The notes under the pieces were generated by a model. It had not been told where the DNA came from. It saw only the letters and a program-made list of their open reading frames with translations, and ran no database searches. Positions 51,830-62,008 of a stretch of DNA of 64,000 nucleotides are shown piece after piece. Made by a program: the position numbers and the translations under genes. The stretch is from Flavobacteriales bacterium. GTDB taxonomy: Bacteria > Bacteroidota > Bacteroidia > Flavobacteriales > Schleiferiaceae. The stretch spans positions 2,051,501 to 2,115,500 of the forward strand of contig CP051243.1 in assembly GCA_017795025.1 (NCBI GenBank), read 5' to 3'. Each line of letters begins with the position of its first letter. Position 1 is the first letter of the stretch.

Positions 51830-53266
51830 TTAGTGGAAAGGACAAACATAGTCTGTACCCTTATTGGCAACAATTAATGCAGTAATATCATTGTCGATAG
51901 TACAAGTACGAGCCGCTGGGTCGTAAGTAATTGCATCAATTTGACCGGCAATACCAGCTAAGAAAGCAGGAATGTCCGCTTCAGTGTCTCCGGCGCTTAC
52001 ATTATCATTAAGTAAGGATTCGTTTTGGGACACAACTAGGGTTAAGCCCATGTCTACCATACGCATTCCTTCTCCGATAAATACTTCCTGACGGATGTTG
52101 TAAATAGCTTCCAACATATCGTCGCCAGTTACACCGGCAAGCATAGCCGCATCATAAGAAGTACCCGATACCGATGGGATATCCACAGTACCACTCTTAC
52201 GAGCTAATACCAAGCCTGGACGTCCATCTACTGTAATATCAGTACTATCAGGACGGGTTCCTGGGTTACGCTCTGTACGGTCTTCTGCGGCATCATTAAT
52301 GGTGCGCACCGGACGGTTAGCCACCACGGCAAAAAGATCGGTAAGCGCTAATAAAGCACCAGGATCGTTTCCACCAGCATTAGCCGCTTCCGCTTTAATT
52401 AAGTGGGCTTCCTCAATTTTCAACAAAGGAATATCAGAATCGGTGTTAGAGGAAACTACTGAGAACTTAGGATCTAAGAAATCAAGCTTTGGTAATGGCT
52501 GTAAGTCGTCGAAACTACCACGATCGTAAAGCGCATCTTGTAAAGAGTTTACGGTGTAGTTGTTACTATTACTATTACCACGGCTATTCTGTGGATCAAA
52601 AGTAATTACCCTTAAGAAGTCTGGCTCTGCCGCAATAGCAGCATCAGCAGCTGTTACCGCATTGGTAGCATCTCCTTTTAGGTAATAGGCACGAGCCAAT
52701 CCCATCTTTGCAGATGTATTTGGATTGGTAGCTTCTGAGGCATTAAAGTAATTGATAGCGGCATCTAAATGCGCATCACGACCTAAAACCGGACCAGCAG
52801 CTTCGCCTGGAAGATTCTGATAATACATACCTGCTAAAAGGTGAGAAAGTCCAGCAAAGAACTCATACTCCGCCTGAATTGCAGGGGTATAATTAGGATC
52901 ATTTGGTCCGATTTCATTTAAACCAAATAAAGCCATTTCACGAAGACGACCAATGTGGAACTGAGAATCATCCACATCATCATCTTGGAAGTCAATATTT
53001 AAACCATCTACAAACTGGTTGAAGAAGGTTTGGGTATTCACATAATTGTCTGAAGCGATTTCCGCAACAATCAAATTATTATTAGCGGTAACCGCTAACT
53101 GGCGCTCCATACCGTTTAACCAACTTTGAGAAGAGTTAGGTTGCCCTACTAAGGCATCTTCCGAAAGGTTTGGGTTAACAACGTCTGTAGGATCTATAGC
53201 TTCACAACCTACAATCACTAATGCTGAAGCGGCTACGATAGATATTTTAGTCAATAACTTTTTCAT
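51830..53266 (-). CDS. RagB/SusD-like nutrient-binding lipoprotein
   Basis: 478 residues. Lipobox VIVGC (Cys21) follows a typical signal peptide. The chain is helical with TPR-like elements (SAKMGLARAYYLKGDATNAV, ALDALY-type region DALYDRGSFDD). The C-terminal half has LLKIEEAHLIKAEAANAGGN and YNIRQEVFIGEGMRMVDM, where SusD proteins place IRxERRxEL/AFEG. It forms the lid on the adjacent SusC channel at the cell surface. No glycosidase, peptidase or regulator gene is next to it, so the substrate cannot be deduced; oligopeptides or glycans are possible. Confidence 0.9.
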   Translation of the reverse strand: MKKLLTKISIVAASALVIVGCEAIDPTDVVNPNLSEDALVGQPNSSQSWLNGMERQLAVTANNNLIVAEIASDNYVNTQTFFNQFVDGLNIDFQDDDVDDSQFHIGRLREMALFGLNEIGPNDPNYTPAIQAEYEFFAGLSHLLAGMYYQNLPGEAAGPVLGRDAHLDAAINYFNASEATNPNTSAKMGLARAYYLKGDATNAVTAADAAIAAEPDFLRVITFDPQNSRGNSNSNNYTVNSLQDALYDRGSFDDLQPLPKLDFLDPKFSVVSSNTDSDIPLLKIEEAHLIKAEAANAGGNDPGALLALTDLFAVVANRPVRTINDAAEDRTERNPGTRPDSTDITVDGRPGLVLARKSGTVDIPSVSGTSYDAAMLAGVTGDDMLEAIYNIRQEVFIGEGMRMVDMGLTLVVSQNESLLNDNVSAGDTEADIPAFLAGIAGQIDAITYDPAARTCTIDNDITALIVANKGTDYVCPFH

Positions 53267-53278
53267 CTTGCTTCTGGA

Positions 53279-56101
53279 TTAAAGGTTAACACGTAAAGTA
53301 GCTAAGTAGATACGAGGAGCAGACTCCGTACCGAAGGCAAAACCACCACCGGCGAAACCACCCTGCGTACGAATACCGGATCCGGTAACATCTGGATCAA
53401 AGCTTGAACTTACCCAGTTAAATGCATTTTGAACGGTAAAGCCTACGCGTAGGTTTTTAATACGGCTATCCATTAAACTTCCGAAGTTATACTCGGCACC
53501 GATAGTACGAACTTTAATGTAGTTCGCATCTTCTACCCAGTAACCGGCAAGATCAAAGAAGGAAGTGATACCAGCGTCAAGAACATCCTGTGGGAAACGA
53601 TCTTCATCATTAACACCACCGAAATAACGCAATACGTCATCTACGTTTACACCTTGACCACCAAATTGGTAATCACCGTTTAAGAAGAAGCTCAACTTGT
53701 TATTCCAAGTGTAGTCGATACCGAAAGTACCGAAGGTTGGAGAGAAGGTATTACCTAAATAGGCATTACGCTCTACTTCATAACCACCGTTACCGTCGGA
53801 TACTACCTTAGCACCACGTAAGTAACCCAATGGCTGACCTTCGTTAACCCAAGATCCTAGGAAGGTAAATCCACCTACCACGAATTCTGGAGCTCCACCA
53901 GTACTTAGTACATTGTTTTGGTTGTAGTTGTAAGAGAAACGAGCGTTCATGTTATGCTTCTCAGAGCTTAAGATGTTAACACCCATTGCAATCTCATAAC
54001 CGGTGTTCTCAATTTCACCTACGTTTTTCTCCTGTGCGGCCTGACCGGTAGAAGGAGCTTGAGGAGGCGTAAATAAAGCACCAGTAGTAAGCGTGCGGTA
54101 ATAAGTAAAGCTCAAGGTTAAACGCTTGAATAAACCTAAATCCACACCGAACTCGGTAGTAGCTGCAATCTCAGACTGTAATTCTGGGTTACCAGGATTA
54201 GAGAAGGCAAAAGATTGTAAGCCATTATAAGGATTCAAAGCAAAAGTAAGGTCGTTAGCAAATGGAGTTGGGAAAATAGTCGCCTCTCCATAGTTTGCAC
54301 GAATCTTAGCTAAGGTTACAATGTCCTTAGAAATAGCATTCTTAAAGAAGTCCTCATCCGAAAGGATATAAGAACCACCTACCTTGATAAGTGGAATTAA
54401 TCCAATCTCATCACCAAAGGCCGAGTTACCATCGAAACGAAGACCAAGGTCTAAGAATACTTTGTCTTTCCAACCAATGTTTTCGGCTAAGTATAAACCG
54501 TAAGAAGTAACGGTATTGTAAAAATCCTGTACACTTTGGTCGGCTGAGTTGTTTACTGATTCAGAACCATCGGGTACACCAGTAGCATTAATTAATGTCT
54601 GGTAATCATTTTCGCGGAACATCTGACCACCAACGGTTGTGATGAAGTCAAAGTCGCCTACTTTCTCAGTATAAGAAGAGTTCAAGTTAGCACTCAATAC
54701 TAAGAAGTTACGAGAACTCACGTCGATGTAACCTTGATCGGTAGTTCCATCAGGGTAAGTACCCTTAACAATTTGTAAGGCATTTGTACCAAGCTCCTGC
54801 TGCTTAGAGTTACGGCTATCTAAACCGAAATCTAAAGAAACAATCACCTTGTCACTTACATCGTACGTAAAGTTGTTGGCCACATTAAAGCGGTTAACAC
54901 GCTCTGTAATGTTGGTAACATCGGCTTCATCGGCTAACTGATCTTTTAGCGGATCTAGGTAAGCGGAGGTAGAATCACCCAAGTTACCGAAAGAACCACC
55001 CTCGAGGTTACCGAAACGTGAATAGCTGGTGTTAGCGTTGTAATCACGAGTAAACTCGGAGTTAGAGTACGCTAATGAGGCGCTGTAGCGTAAACGGTTA
55101 GATACGCGAGCCGCCACAGTAGTACGGAAGTTACGACGTACCTGCTGGTTCACAGCGTTAAAACCATCATCCTGGTATAAAGATCCAGAGAAGCTGTAGT
55201 TAAAGGCATCAGTACCACCAGAGAATCCTAAACGGTAGTTCTGTACAAAGCCTGGCTCATAAATGAGATCCGCAGTTTCTTGCCAACGCAAGAAATCGGC
55301 AGTTCCAACCATTTGTCCTAACTGTGTTTCAAAGAACACACTAGAACGACCGGCTTTACCACGCTTTGTGAAGATTTGAAGTACACCATTCGCAGCATCC
55401 GCACCATATAAGGTAGTTGCGGCACCACCAGGAATGTACTCGATGCGGTCAATATCCTCCATGGGGATATCGGCAATGGCCGAAGACTGCGCACCACCAG
55501 TATTCAAACCAAGTGCGGGGTTAGAGTTAAGGTTATCTACACGAACCCCGTCAATCATAATTACCGGAGTGGTGTTGGTGTTCGCGGAAACAGGTCCACG
55601 AGAACGAATAATCGAAGCAGTTCCGGGCTGTCCGGAGCTCAATTTAATTTGAGCGTTTGGTAGTTTCGATTGAATCAATTGGTCGAGCTGCATGGCAGGC
55701 GACTTTTTCAATTCCTTCGAATCAATAGAGGACACCGTGGTTGAGATTCTTTTACGGCTCATTCCCACACCCTGTCCGGTTACTACCACTTCATCTAAAG
55801 TTTCAGAGGATTCGGCCAAGTAAACGTCGATCGTGGAATTTGATCCCACTTCACGCTCTTGAGTCTCAAAACCTAAAGATGAAATTACTAAGACCGATTT
55901 TGGGCCGCTTACCGTAATCGAGTAGGTACCGGTGGCATCCGTGGCCGTTCCGTTCTTTGTTCCTTTTTCGATTACCGAAGCTCCCGGGATGGGCTCCCCT
56001 CCGGGTCCCTTAACGGTTCCCTTTACCGTGCGCGACTGGGCAAAACCCACCTGCACGCATAGTGCTAACAAGAGCGTTAGCACCGCTTTGGTTGTTCGCA
56101 T
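53279..56101 (-). CDS. SusC/RagA-type TonB-dependent transporter
   Basis: 940 residues. The signal peptide ends VGFAQ. Next is a carboxypeptidase-D-like domain (~25-100: VKGTVKGPGGEPIPGASVIE), then the TonB box region SETLDEVVVTGQG. The plug has PVIMIDGVRVDNL, IEYIPGGAATTLYGADAANG. The barrel ends in an aromatic region (RIYLATLRVNL). It imports the ligand held by SusD using TonB energy. It is the first gene of the pair (12-nt gap). Codon use is strongly biased, which suggests abundant protein. No exact -7 box was found in its 143-nt upstream gap. Confidence 0.94.
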   Translation of the reverse strand: MRTTKAVLTLLLALCVQVGFAQSRTVKGTVKGPGGEPIPGASVIEKGTKNGTATDATGTYSITVSGPKSVLVISSLGFETQEREVGSNSTIDVYLAESSETLDEVVVTGQGVGMSRKRISTTVSSIDSKELKKSPAMQLDQLIQSKLPNAQIKLSSGQPGTASIIRSRGPVSANTNTTPVIMIDGVRVDNLNSNPALGLNTGGAQSSAIADIPMEDIDRIEYIPGGAATTLYGADAANGVLQIFTKRGKAGRSSVFFETQLGQMVGTADFLRWQETADLIYEPGFVQNYRLGFSGGTDAFNYSFSGSLYQDDGFNAVNQQVRRNFRTTVAARVSNRLRYSASLAYSNSEFTRDYNANTSYSRFGNLEGGSFGNLGDSTSAYLDPLKDQLADEADVTNITERVNRFNVANNFTYDVSDKVIVSLDFGLDSRNSKQQELGTNALQIVKGTYPDGTTDQGYIDVSSRNFLVLSANLNSSYTEKVGDFDFITTVGGQMFRENDYQTLINATGVPDGSESVNNSADQSVQDFYNTVTSYGLYLAENIGWKDKVFLDLGLRFDGNSAFGDEIGLIPLIKVGGSYILSDEDFFKNAISKDIVTLAKIRANYGEATIFPTPFANDLTFALNPYNGLQSFAFSNPGNPELQSEIAATTEFGVDLGLFKRLTLSFTYYRTLTTGALFTPPQAPSTGQAAQEKNVGEIENTGYEIAMGVNILSSEKHNMNARFSYNYNQNNVLSTGGAPEFVVGGFTFLGSWVNEGQPLGYLRGAKVVSDGNGGYEVERNAYLGNTFSPTFGTFGIDYTWNNKLSFFLNGDYQFGGQGVNVDDVLRYFGGVNDEDRFPQDVLDAGITSFFDLAGYWVEDANYIKVRTIGAEYNFGSLMDSRIKNLRVGFTVQNAFNWVSSSFDPDVTGSGIRTQGGFAGGGFAFGTESAPRIYLATLRVNL

Positions 56102-56186
56102 AGCTTTAATTTATTGGTTATCCGGTACCAAATTTGTTAAAAAAAGTTTAATTAACAAGCCTCTCCGCTTAACACTAACTTAATTT

Positions 56187-56220
56187 AACGTGCATAATAA
56201 ATAGCAAGAATTGCTAAGTG
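56187..56220. other. AT-rich gap before susC with a small inverted repeat
   Basis: The 143-nt gap (56102-56244) holds the inverted repeat TAGCAA-GAA-TTGCTA (56202-56216 region), a weak hairpin or operator. Otherwise it is AT-rich with no gene. Confidence 0.3.
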
Positions 56221-56244
56221 GTTCTAAACTAAAGCGGTATAGCT

Positions 56245-57672
56245 TTATTTAGAATCGGTGCGATAAACGTCTAAATAGACTAAAAAGGCGCTGAAACCCC
56301 AAACTGGGAGGGTTGCCTTATCCATATCGAGGAAATTATTGAGGAAGCCATGCGTCCAATAGGTCATTAATCCGATTAAAGAAGCCAAGGCTAAAACCTT
56401 CAAATCCGGATCACTTAAACCATAATAAGCCCGCATTCCGGTGCGAACCGTTAGATAAACTAAAAGCAGTACCAGCACTAAGCCCAGGGTTCCACTTTCC
56501 GCTAATGGGCCAATGTACTCACTATGAGCATTACCCATATCTCCATTATTAGTAGAAATAATCGTTTTCTCGTGCGGCTTCTGATAAGGAGCATATAAGA
56601 ACATGTAGGTTCCTGGGCCATGTCCAAAAACGGGGCGCTCGGCATACATCCTGAAAGCGGACTTCCAGCGATTAATGCGCTCCATATTGGAAGCATCGGT
56701 GGAGATATTACTAATAGATTCTACGTGCTCACTAAGGTCATCACTACTGGTGGTGTCGTTCTTCTCAAAGCGACTTTGGATATCATCCTGGAAATAAAAC
56801 AAGGCCCCTACGAAAGCCGCTACCATTAAATAGAAGATCTCTTTTCGCAAACGAATCCAAATCATAAATCCCGCTAAACCAGCGGCCACCAAACTTACCC
56901 AAGCCGCACGGGTATAGGATAAGATCACCCCGGCCAATAATATGAGCAGTATCGTTCCGGCTAAAAACTTCCGATTTAAATCCCATCTTAAAAAGAAGGT
57001 AAAGGCTATGGCAATGGGTATATATAAAGCTAAAACTGCTCCATAAGAAGTATGCTCTTTAAAGAAGGGGAACATCACCCACACCGAAGCATCTTTGGTA
57101 AAACCCCACTGAGCGTGTACTGTGATAGTATATATAACTACGGCCGCTAAAGGAATTAAGTAAAGCCAAAAGAATAGGTAGGTTCGCTTTCGCTGATGAA
57201 AAAGCTTCGACATCAAATAGAAAAAGACCGATACAAACCAAATCCTAGCAATCAGGTATTTGGCACTCACCAAGGGTAATTGAGAGGTAAGGGTGGTCAC
57301 AAACATCCAAAAGACCATGGCTATAATCGCCAGAGACAAGGGATGCTTCACAATCTTTAAATCGAAATTCCCCTTGTAAAATACCTTGGCAAAAAAGATC
57401 AGCATGATGCCGAACAAGAGTGGCTCGGTGGGAAAGGTAAATCCCAAATGGAGAGTTGGATGGAGGTAGAATATACTTAAAGGCGTACTAAAAATCACGA
57501 AGTACAAGACCTTATCTAAGGCGAGGAAGGTCATGGTGATGATGAGCAGCGCCACCGGAATTAATAGTGCCCAGTACTGCTCATAAACAATGATAATTAC
57601 ATTGAGCAGGGCTACCAATAAACCGCTTAGGTATATCGGGCGATCACCTTTATGCCAGCCGAGTCCTCTCAA
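56245..57672 (-). CDS. O-antigen ligase / Wzy-type polysaccharide polymerase
   Basis: 475 residues with about twelve membrane segments. The large periplasmic loop before the last helices has the Wzy_C/WaaL pattern, GHGPGTYMFLYAPYQ and GNAHSEYIGPLAESGTLGLV, whose histidine is critical in the family. Arginines in the loop (MERINRWKSAFRMYAERP) fit substrate phosphate binding. It either polymerises repeat units or ligates glycan. The Wzz-like gene lies just upstream (2-nt gap), which favours a polymerase role. Confidence 0.85.
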   Translation of the reverse strand: MRGLGWHKGDRPIYLSGLLVALLNVIIIVYEQYWALLIPVALLIITMTFLALDKVLYFVIFSTPLSIFYLHPTLHLGFTFPTEPLLFGIMLIFFAKVFYKGNFDLKIVKHPLSLAIIAMVFWMFVTTLTSQLPLVSAKYLIARIWFVSVFFYLMSKLFHQRKRTYLFFWLYLIPLAAVVIYTITVHAQWGFTKDASVWVMFPFFKEHTSYGAVLALYIPIAIAFTFFLRWDLNRKFLAGTILLILLAGVILSYTRAAWVSLVAAGLAGFMIWIRLRKEIFYLMVAAFVGALFYFQDDIQSRFEKNDTTSSDDLSEHVESISNISTDASNMERINRWKSAFRMYAERPVFGHGPGTYMFLYAPYQKPHEKTIISTNNGDMGNAHSEYIGPLAESGTLGLVLVLLLVYLTVRTGMRAYYGLSDPDLKVLALASLIGLMTYWTHGFLNNFLDMDKATLPVWGFSAFLVYLDVYRTDSK

Positions 57673-57674
57673 GC

Positions 57675-58712
57675 TTAAGCCTTTTGACGAGAGCTACGAA
57701 TAGTATCCCAAATCAAAATGGAAATTAGGGTGGCCGTAAAAGCACCCAGCATACTTAGGGCTACAATTAACCAGCGAATCGGGTATTTCTTCTTTTCGGC
57801 CGGATAAGCATTATTCACCTTAAAGGTGGCGGGTAGACTTTGCGACACATCCACTTTCGATTGGTCGTAAGCCGTTTTTAATTTCACCACCTCTTCCTTC
57901 ATATAGCTAAGGTCATCCCGCAAGGAAACGTAAGTTCCACCATACTTAGCCAAGGTGTCTAGCTTGCGCTCGATGGAGCGAACAGCATCCGAATTTGCCC
58001 CCTTTTCAATAATAGCGGTGGCTAACTGCTCATTGAGAACCGAAGATTGGGTTTCGTAATCATGCACTCCTTTGTAGCGCAATTCCGTTAAGGAGTCTTC
58101 CAAAATTTGCACCTCTCTGCGCAGACCCATGTACTCCCCTTCAATAATGCGCAAACCCTGCTGGGCGCGCTCCCGCTGAATACGATCCTTAACCATGTCT
58201 AGTAAAGCCACAATGTCGTTGGCGATAAAAGCCGCCGTGTCAGGGTCGGTATCTAAAACATTAATCTCTACCGACATAAACTCGGTACGACGAAAAGAAA
58301 TATTGCTCGAAAAGGTTTTATACAATTCGGTTTTCGCATACTTACCACCTTGATCAATTTCATAGTGCTCCATCAGATTGTACTTCTGAATGATGCTATC
58401 TCGAATTTCATCGGTATTTAGAATCTGTAAAAGCTGCTCTGCTTCTTCCTCTTTACCGAACTCCAGAATATCCTGACCTCTACTGGCAAACTTTTGGGGT
58501 AAAAGCGCTTTGGATAAGGAGTTAGTGGTAGATGGAAATACCGTTACGGTAGATTCATACAGAGGATCGATAAAACTGGGACCACTAAAAATTGCCGCTA
58601 AAATTCCTGCGACAAGCGAAACAATAATCAGCGGCATACGCCAATTATAAAGGTATACGATCAAGTTGGTGGAGTCGAATACCCGATCTTGTTCGGCTTT
58701 GGATGCTTCCAT
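57675..58712 (-). CDS. Wzz-type polysaccharide chain-length regulator
   Basis: 345 residues. The first transmembrane helix is near 32-50 (MPLIIVSLVAGILAAIFSG) and the second near the C-terminus (IRWLIVALSMLGAFTATLIS). A long periplasmic coiled-coil region lies between (~150-290, with IEGEYMGLRREVQILEDSL). There is no C-terminal tyrosine kinase. It controls the chain length made by the neighbouring Wzy. Its promoter box at 58733-58740 allows transcription with wzy independent of wzx. Confidence 0.87.
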   Translation of the reverse strand: MEASKAEQDRVFDSTNLIVYLYNWRMPLIIVSLVAGILAAIFSGPSFIDPLYESTVTVFPSTTNSLSKALLPQKFASRGQDILEFGKEEEAEQLLQILNTDEIRDSIIQKYNLMEHYEIDQGGKYAKTELYKTFSSNISFRRTEFMSVEINVLDTDPDTAAFIANDIVALLDMVKDRIQRERAQQGLRIIEGEYMGLRREVQILEDSLTELRYKGVHDYETQSSVLNEQLATAIIEKGANSDAVRSIERKLDTLAKYGGTYVSLRDDLSYMKEEVVKLKTAYDQSKVDVSQSLPATFKVNNAYPAEKKKYPIRWLIVALSMLGAFTATLISILIWDTIRSSRQKA

Positions 58713-58732
58713 TTACTTAGCTTTTAGGCGGG

Positions 58733-58740
58733 CAAAAATA
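58733..58740 (-). promoter_or_regulatory. -7 promoter box (TATTTTTG) of the wzz-wzy pair
   Basis: The plus strand reads CAAAAATA, an exact minus-strand TAnnTTTG match, 20 nt upstream of the wzz ATG, in the short gap after wzx. Confidence 0.6.
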
Positions 58741-58745
58741 GAACT

Positions 58746-60194
58746 TTAAGCCCGATTGCGGTCCTTTAAACGTTGCTTCAACAATTCTATTCCCTGACGC
58801 CAGGGAAGAAGTTGCCAAATTAAAACCGACAAGGACACAGCAAGGATAATCAGAACGATACTCCACTCCCAAGGCAAAGGCATAAGACTAATAAAGTAAG
58901 CTACCACGACCGCCTGAATTGAATAGGCTAAAAATCGCAAACCAAAGGCCGCTTGCCAGTTTAAATTCGCCCGACGAAAACAAAGCACAAACTGCAATAG
59001 GGCACTAAGCGACTGGGTTCCTAAGGTAGCAATCGCCGCTCCCTGCGCTCCGTAACTAGGGATTAAAAGGGCGTTTAAAATCACATTAAGTCCAAAGCCA
59101 CCTAGAGCGATGTAATTTAAATGCTTTAAATCGCCTTTCGCCGTGAGCATGGTCCCAAACACATAGGTTGCGCCAATCGACAGAGAGGAAAAAAGTAAAA
59201 TTTGCAAGAGACCACTACTAATTTCCGAATGCTCCAGATACAAGAAGTCCATAATCTCGGTGGCTTCAAAAAACCCGGCCAGGGTAATGCTTAAACTCAT
59301 TACATAAATGAGGGTAAAGGCTAGTTTCGCCAGCTCCGAAACCGACTCCCGCTTTACAAACATGGTCGCAAACATGGGTAGCAGTAATACCGAAAACAGG
59401 TAGGCCGGCTGATTAAATGTATCGAGTAACCTAAAGGCTTGAGCATAAATCCCTGCCTCAGAATTCCCAATAATTTGTTGCAACATCACCGAGTCGATGC
59501 GTGTATAGAGCGACATTAGAAAAATCATCAAAGCATAAGGCAAACTTTTAGACAGTTTGGACTTAAACTTGAACCAATGAAAATGAGGTTTAAAATAGGG
59601 GGCTTGCCATAAAATCACCAACAAGGCTCCCGTTGCGGTTATTCCATAGGCTGCAGCCTGTAGGGCCGCGAAAAGTTCTATAGCCATTCCCTCTCCACTG
59701 AAATAAAGGAAATAGCCTGCCCAAAGAATGACCAAGACTTTGTCAAAAACGCTGAAGAAAGCATCCCACTTAAACAGGTGTAAACCACTAATATGGGAGC
59801 GTAAAAAGTACAAGGCCGAAGAAAAAACCTGACTTAATGTGAGCCACAACAATAAACGCACCCCCATGCTCCAATAGCCAAGGAAAAAACCTAAGCCCAT
59901 GGCGACCAAGAAATAAATTCCGGCCAGACTGATCTTAATTAGAAAAAGTTCCGAAAAATGACGCGCGAGCACTTGGTGATCACCCGCAATAGTTCGGTTA
60001 CTGAAATGGGCCAATCCCAAATCCAGCATGATATTGAAAATCATCACGAAGCTTAAGACTGCGGCATACAGACCATAGGCCTCCGAGCCCACCTGATTTT
60101 GCACCTCGAGATCGATTCCAAAAATCCAGATGGGCTTAATTAAGAAGTTGACAAATAGTAACAGCGCAAGACTGCCTACGAATTTCTTTTGCAT
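58746..60194 (-). CDS. Wzx-like polysaccharide flippase
   Basis: 482 residues with 12-14 predicted membrane helices, MOP/polysaccharide-synthase superfamily. The N-terminus MQKKFVGSLALLLFVNFLIKPIWIFGIDLEVQNQVG and the segment LGGFGLNVILNALLIPSYGAQGAAIAT are typical. It flips undecaprenyl-linked repeat units to the periplasm for Wzy. It is divergent from the GT4 gene, with 23-50 nt between the starts. Confidence 0.88.
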   Translation of the reverse strand: MQKKFVGSLALLLFVNFLIKPIWIFGIDLEVQNQVGSEAYGLYAAVLSFVMIFNIMLDLGLAHFSNRTIAGDHQVLARHFSELFLIKISLAGIYFLVAMGLGFFLGYWSMGVRLLLWLTLSQVFSSALYFLRSHISGLHLFKWDAFFSVFDKVLVILWAGYFLYFSGEGMAIELFAALQAAAYGITATGALLVILWQAPYFKPHFHWFKFKSKLSKSLPYALMIFLMSLYTRIDSVMLQQIIGNSEAGIYAQAFRLLDTFNQPAYLFSVLLLPMFATMFVKRESVSELAKLAFTLIYVMSLSITLAGFFEATEIMDFLYLEHSEISSGLLQILLFSSLSIGATYVFGTMLTAKGDLKHLNYIALGGFGLNVILNALLIPSYGAQGAAIATLGTQSLSALLQFVLCFRRANLNWQAAFGLRFLAYSIQAVVVAYFISLMPLPWEWSIVLIILAVSLSVLIWQLLPWRQGIELLKQRLKDRNRA

Positions 60195-60232
60195 AAGCTT
60201 TAGGCCCTGCGAAGATAGTGAAAGAGAGGCTC

Positions 60233-60240
60233 TATCTTTG
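60233..60240 (+). promoter_or_regulatory. -7 promoter box of the GT4 gene (TATCTTTG)
   Basis: Exact TAnnTTTG match ending 4 nt before the GTG at 60245. It shows that a GTG at 60218 cannot be the start, because it lies upstream of the box. Confidence 0.6.
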
Positions 60241-60244
60241 CCAG

Positions 60245-61372
60245 GTGAAGATTGCGGTAAATACCCGTTTGCTCCTCAAAGATCGCCTCGAAGGAATTGG
60301 TCGGTTTACAGCTCATATTTTCGAAGAGCTTAGCGCCAAACACCCAGAGGTGGAATGGATTTTTGTATTCGATCGCCCATGGGATGAATCCTTTATATAT
60401 AATGGCAATATCCGAGCGGTCAAGATATTCCCACCCACACGTCATCCCCTACTTTGGCATTGGTGGTTTCAATGGAGTTTACCGCGCTTCTTGGCGAAGG
60501 AAAAGGTCGACCTTTTTATCTCTCCCGATGGTATGATTCCGCTTTGGGGTAAATGTCCTTCCATCGCGGTTATTCACGATCTAAACTACGAGCACCAACC
60601 AAAAAACCTGGATCTTATCGCCGGGAACTATATGCGTTATTTCTACCCAAAATTCGCAGCTCGCGCCAAGCGAGTGGTTACCGTTTCAGATTTCTGCCGT
60701 CAGGATCTCATTAATACCTATCATTTAGCCAGCCAAAAGGTAGATGTGGTTGCTAACTCTTACAGCCCGGTTTTTAATCAGCCCCCTGCCCTTTCTAAGG
60801 TCGAGGTGCAAAAGCAATACAGTAACGGACACTCCTTCTTTATCTACCTTGGCGCTTTAAATCCGCGTAAAAATTTAGAAGGACTTTTAGCAGGCTATCA
60901 GCACTACCGTCAATCGGGAGGTCAGCATCATCTGCTCATTGTGGGCGAACGTATGTTGTGGACCCAAAGCATTGAAAAGGCCTTCGCCAACCATGCTTTT
61001 CAAAAGGACATTCACTTTACCGGGAGACTAAAGGACGAACGCCTTCCCGCTGTGGTGGCTGCCGCCCAAGCCCTGTGCTTGGTCTCCCATTTCGAAGGTT
61101 TTGGCATCCCTATTTTGGAAGCCTATGCTAGTGGTGTACCCGTAATTTGTGCCAATAACACCGCCATGCCCGAAGTTGCTGGTGCCGGTGGCCTCTTGGT
61201 AAACTCTCGCGATGCACGCAGTATTGGCGAAGCGATGCACGACATGGAATCGGAGGAACTGAGGAGCAAGCTCATTTTGGAAGGTCAAAAACAAGTGCAA
61301 AAATATTCTTGGGAACACTCAGCACGGGCCATGTGGCTAAGTATTCAAAAAAGCCTTTCGGCAGATGGCTAG
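60245..61372 (+). CDS. Glycosyltransferase family 4
   Basis: 375 residues from GTG 60245. A GT-B fold sugar transferase using a nucleotide-sugar donor, probably in surface polysaccharide assembly. N-terminal: [27 protein letters not shown] with the glycine-rich acceptor loop. The linker [18 protein letters not shown] is the typical start of the donor domain. The donor site is [35 protein letters not shown], containing the E-x7-E signature. It overlaps rnhB by 8 nt. It is the only glycosyltransferase in the polysaccharide cluster. Confidence 0.92.
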   Translation: MKIAVNTRLLLKDRLEGIGRFTAHIFEELSAKHPEVEWIFVFDRPWDESFIYNGNIRAVKIFPPTRHPLLWHWWFQWSLPRFLAKEKVDLFISPDGMIPLWGKCPSIAVIHDLNYEHQPKNLDLIAGNYMRYFYPKFAARAKRVVTVSDFCRQDLINTYHLASQKVDVVANSYSPVFNQPPALSKVEVQKQYSNGHSFFIYLGALNPRKNLEGLLAGYQHYRQSGGQHHLLIVGERMLWTQSIEKAFANHAFQKDIHFTGRLKDERLPAVVAAAQALCLVSHFEGFGIPILEAYASGVPVICANNTAMPEVAGAGGLLVNSRDARSIGEAMHDMESEELRSKLILEGQKQVQKYSWEHSARAMWLSIQKSLSADG

Positions 61373-61973
61373 ATTGCGCAATTACAAAATTAAAGGTCAA
61401 ATTGAGGCGGGTTGCGATGAAGCTGGAAGAGGCTGCCTAGCTGGACCTGTTTTTGCCGCGGCCGTGATTTTAAAACCCGGTTTCAGGGATCCGCTTTTAG
61501 ATGATTCCAAAAAATTGAGCGAAGGGCAGCGGGATAAACTGCGCCACAAAATCGAAACCGAGGCACTAGCTTGGGCCGTAGCCGAAGTATCGGCCGCCGA
61601 AATTGATGAAATAAATATTTTACAAGCTTCCTTTTTAGCCATGCATCGGGCGATTGATAAATTATGTCAGCGGCCGGAGTTTTTGCTTATCGATGGCAAT
61701 CGATTTAAACCTTACCAAGACATTGCCCACAGCTGCGAAATTAAAGGGGATGGTCGCTATAAATCGATAGCTGCGGCCTCCATTTTAGCCAAAACCCATC
61801 GCGATGACGCAATGCGCGCATTGGCTAAAGATCACCCAGAGTATCAATGGGAAAAAAACAAAGGCTATCCCACCCAAGCGCATCGCCGGGCCATTGCCAA
61901 ATATGGAGCTTCCCCCTGGCATCGAAACAGCTTTACTTTATTACCACCCCAACTCAAGTTAAACCTCGACTAA
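61365..61973 (+). CDS. rnhB: Ribonuclease HII
   Basis: 202 residues. It cuts RNA in RNA-DNA hybrids and removes misincorporated ribonucleotides. The catalytic acids are readable: [20 protein letters not shown] (Asp and Glu), then [11 protein letters not shown] and [16 protein letters not shown]. The [15 protein letters not shown] motif is typical. It overlaps the GT4 gene, so it may be translated from the same transcript. Confidence 0.96.
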   Translation: MARLRNYKIKGQIEAGCDEAGRGCLAGPVFAAAVILKPGFRDPLLDDSKKLSEGQRDKLRHKIETEALAWAVAEVSAAEIDEINILQASFLAMHRAIDKLCQRPEFLLIDGNRFKPYQDIAHSCEIKGDGRYKSIAAASILAKTHRDDAMRALAKDHPEYQWEKNKGYPTQAHRRAIAKYGASPWHRNSFTLLPPQLKLNLD

Positions 61974-61983
61974 GTTTTCCTTG

Positions 61984-61991
61984 TACTTTTG
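61984..61991 (+). promoter_or_regulatory. -7 promoter box (TACTTTTG) of the terminal lipoprotein gene
   Basis: Exact TAnnTTTG match, 17 nt before the ATG at 62009. Confidence 0.6.
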
Positions 61992-62008
61992 CCTAAACTA
62001 CTAGTTTC

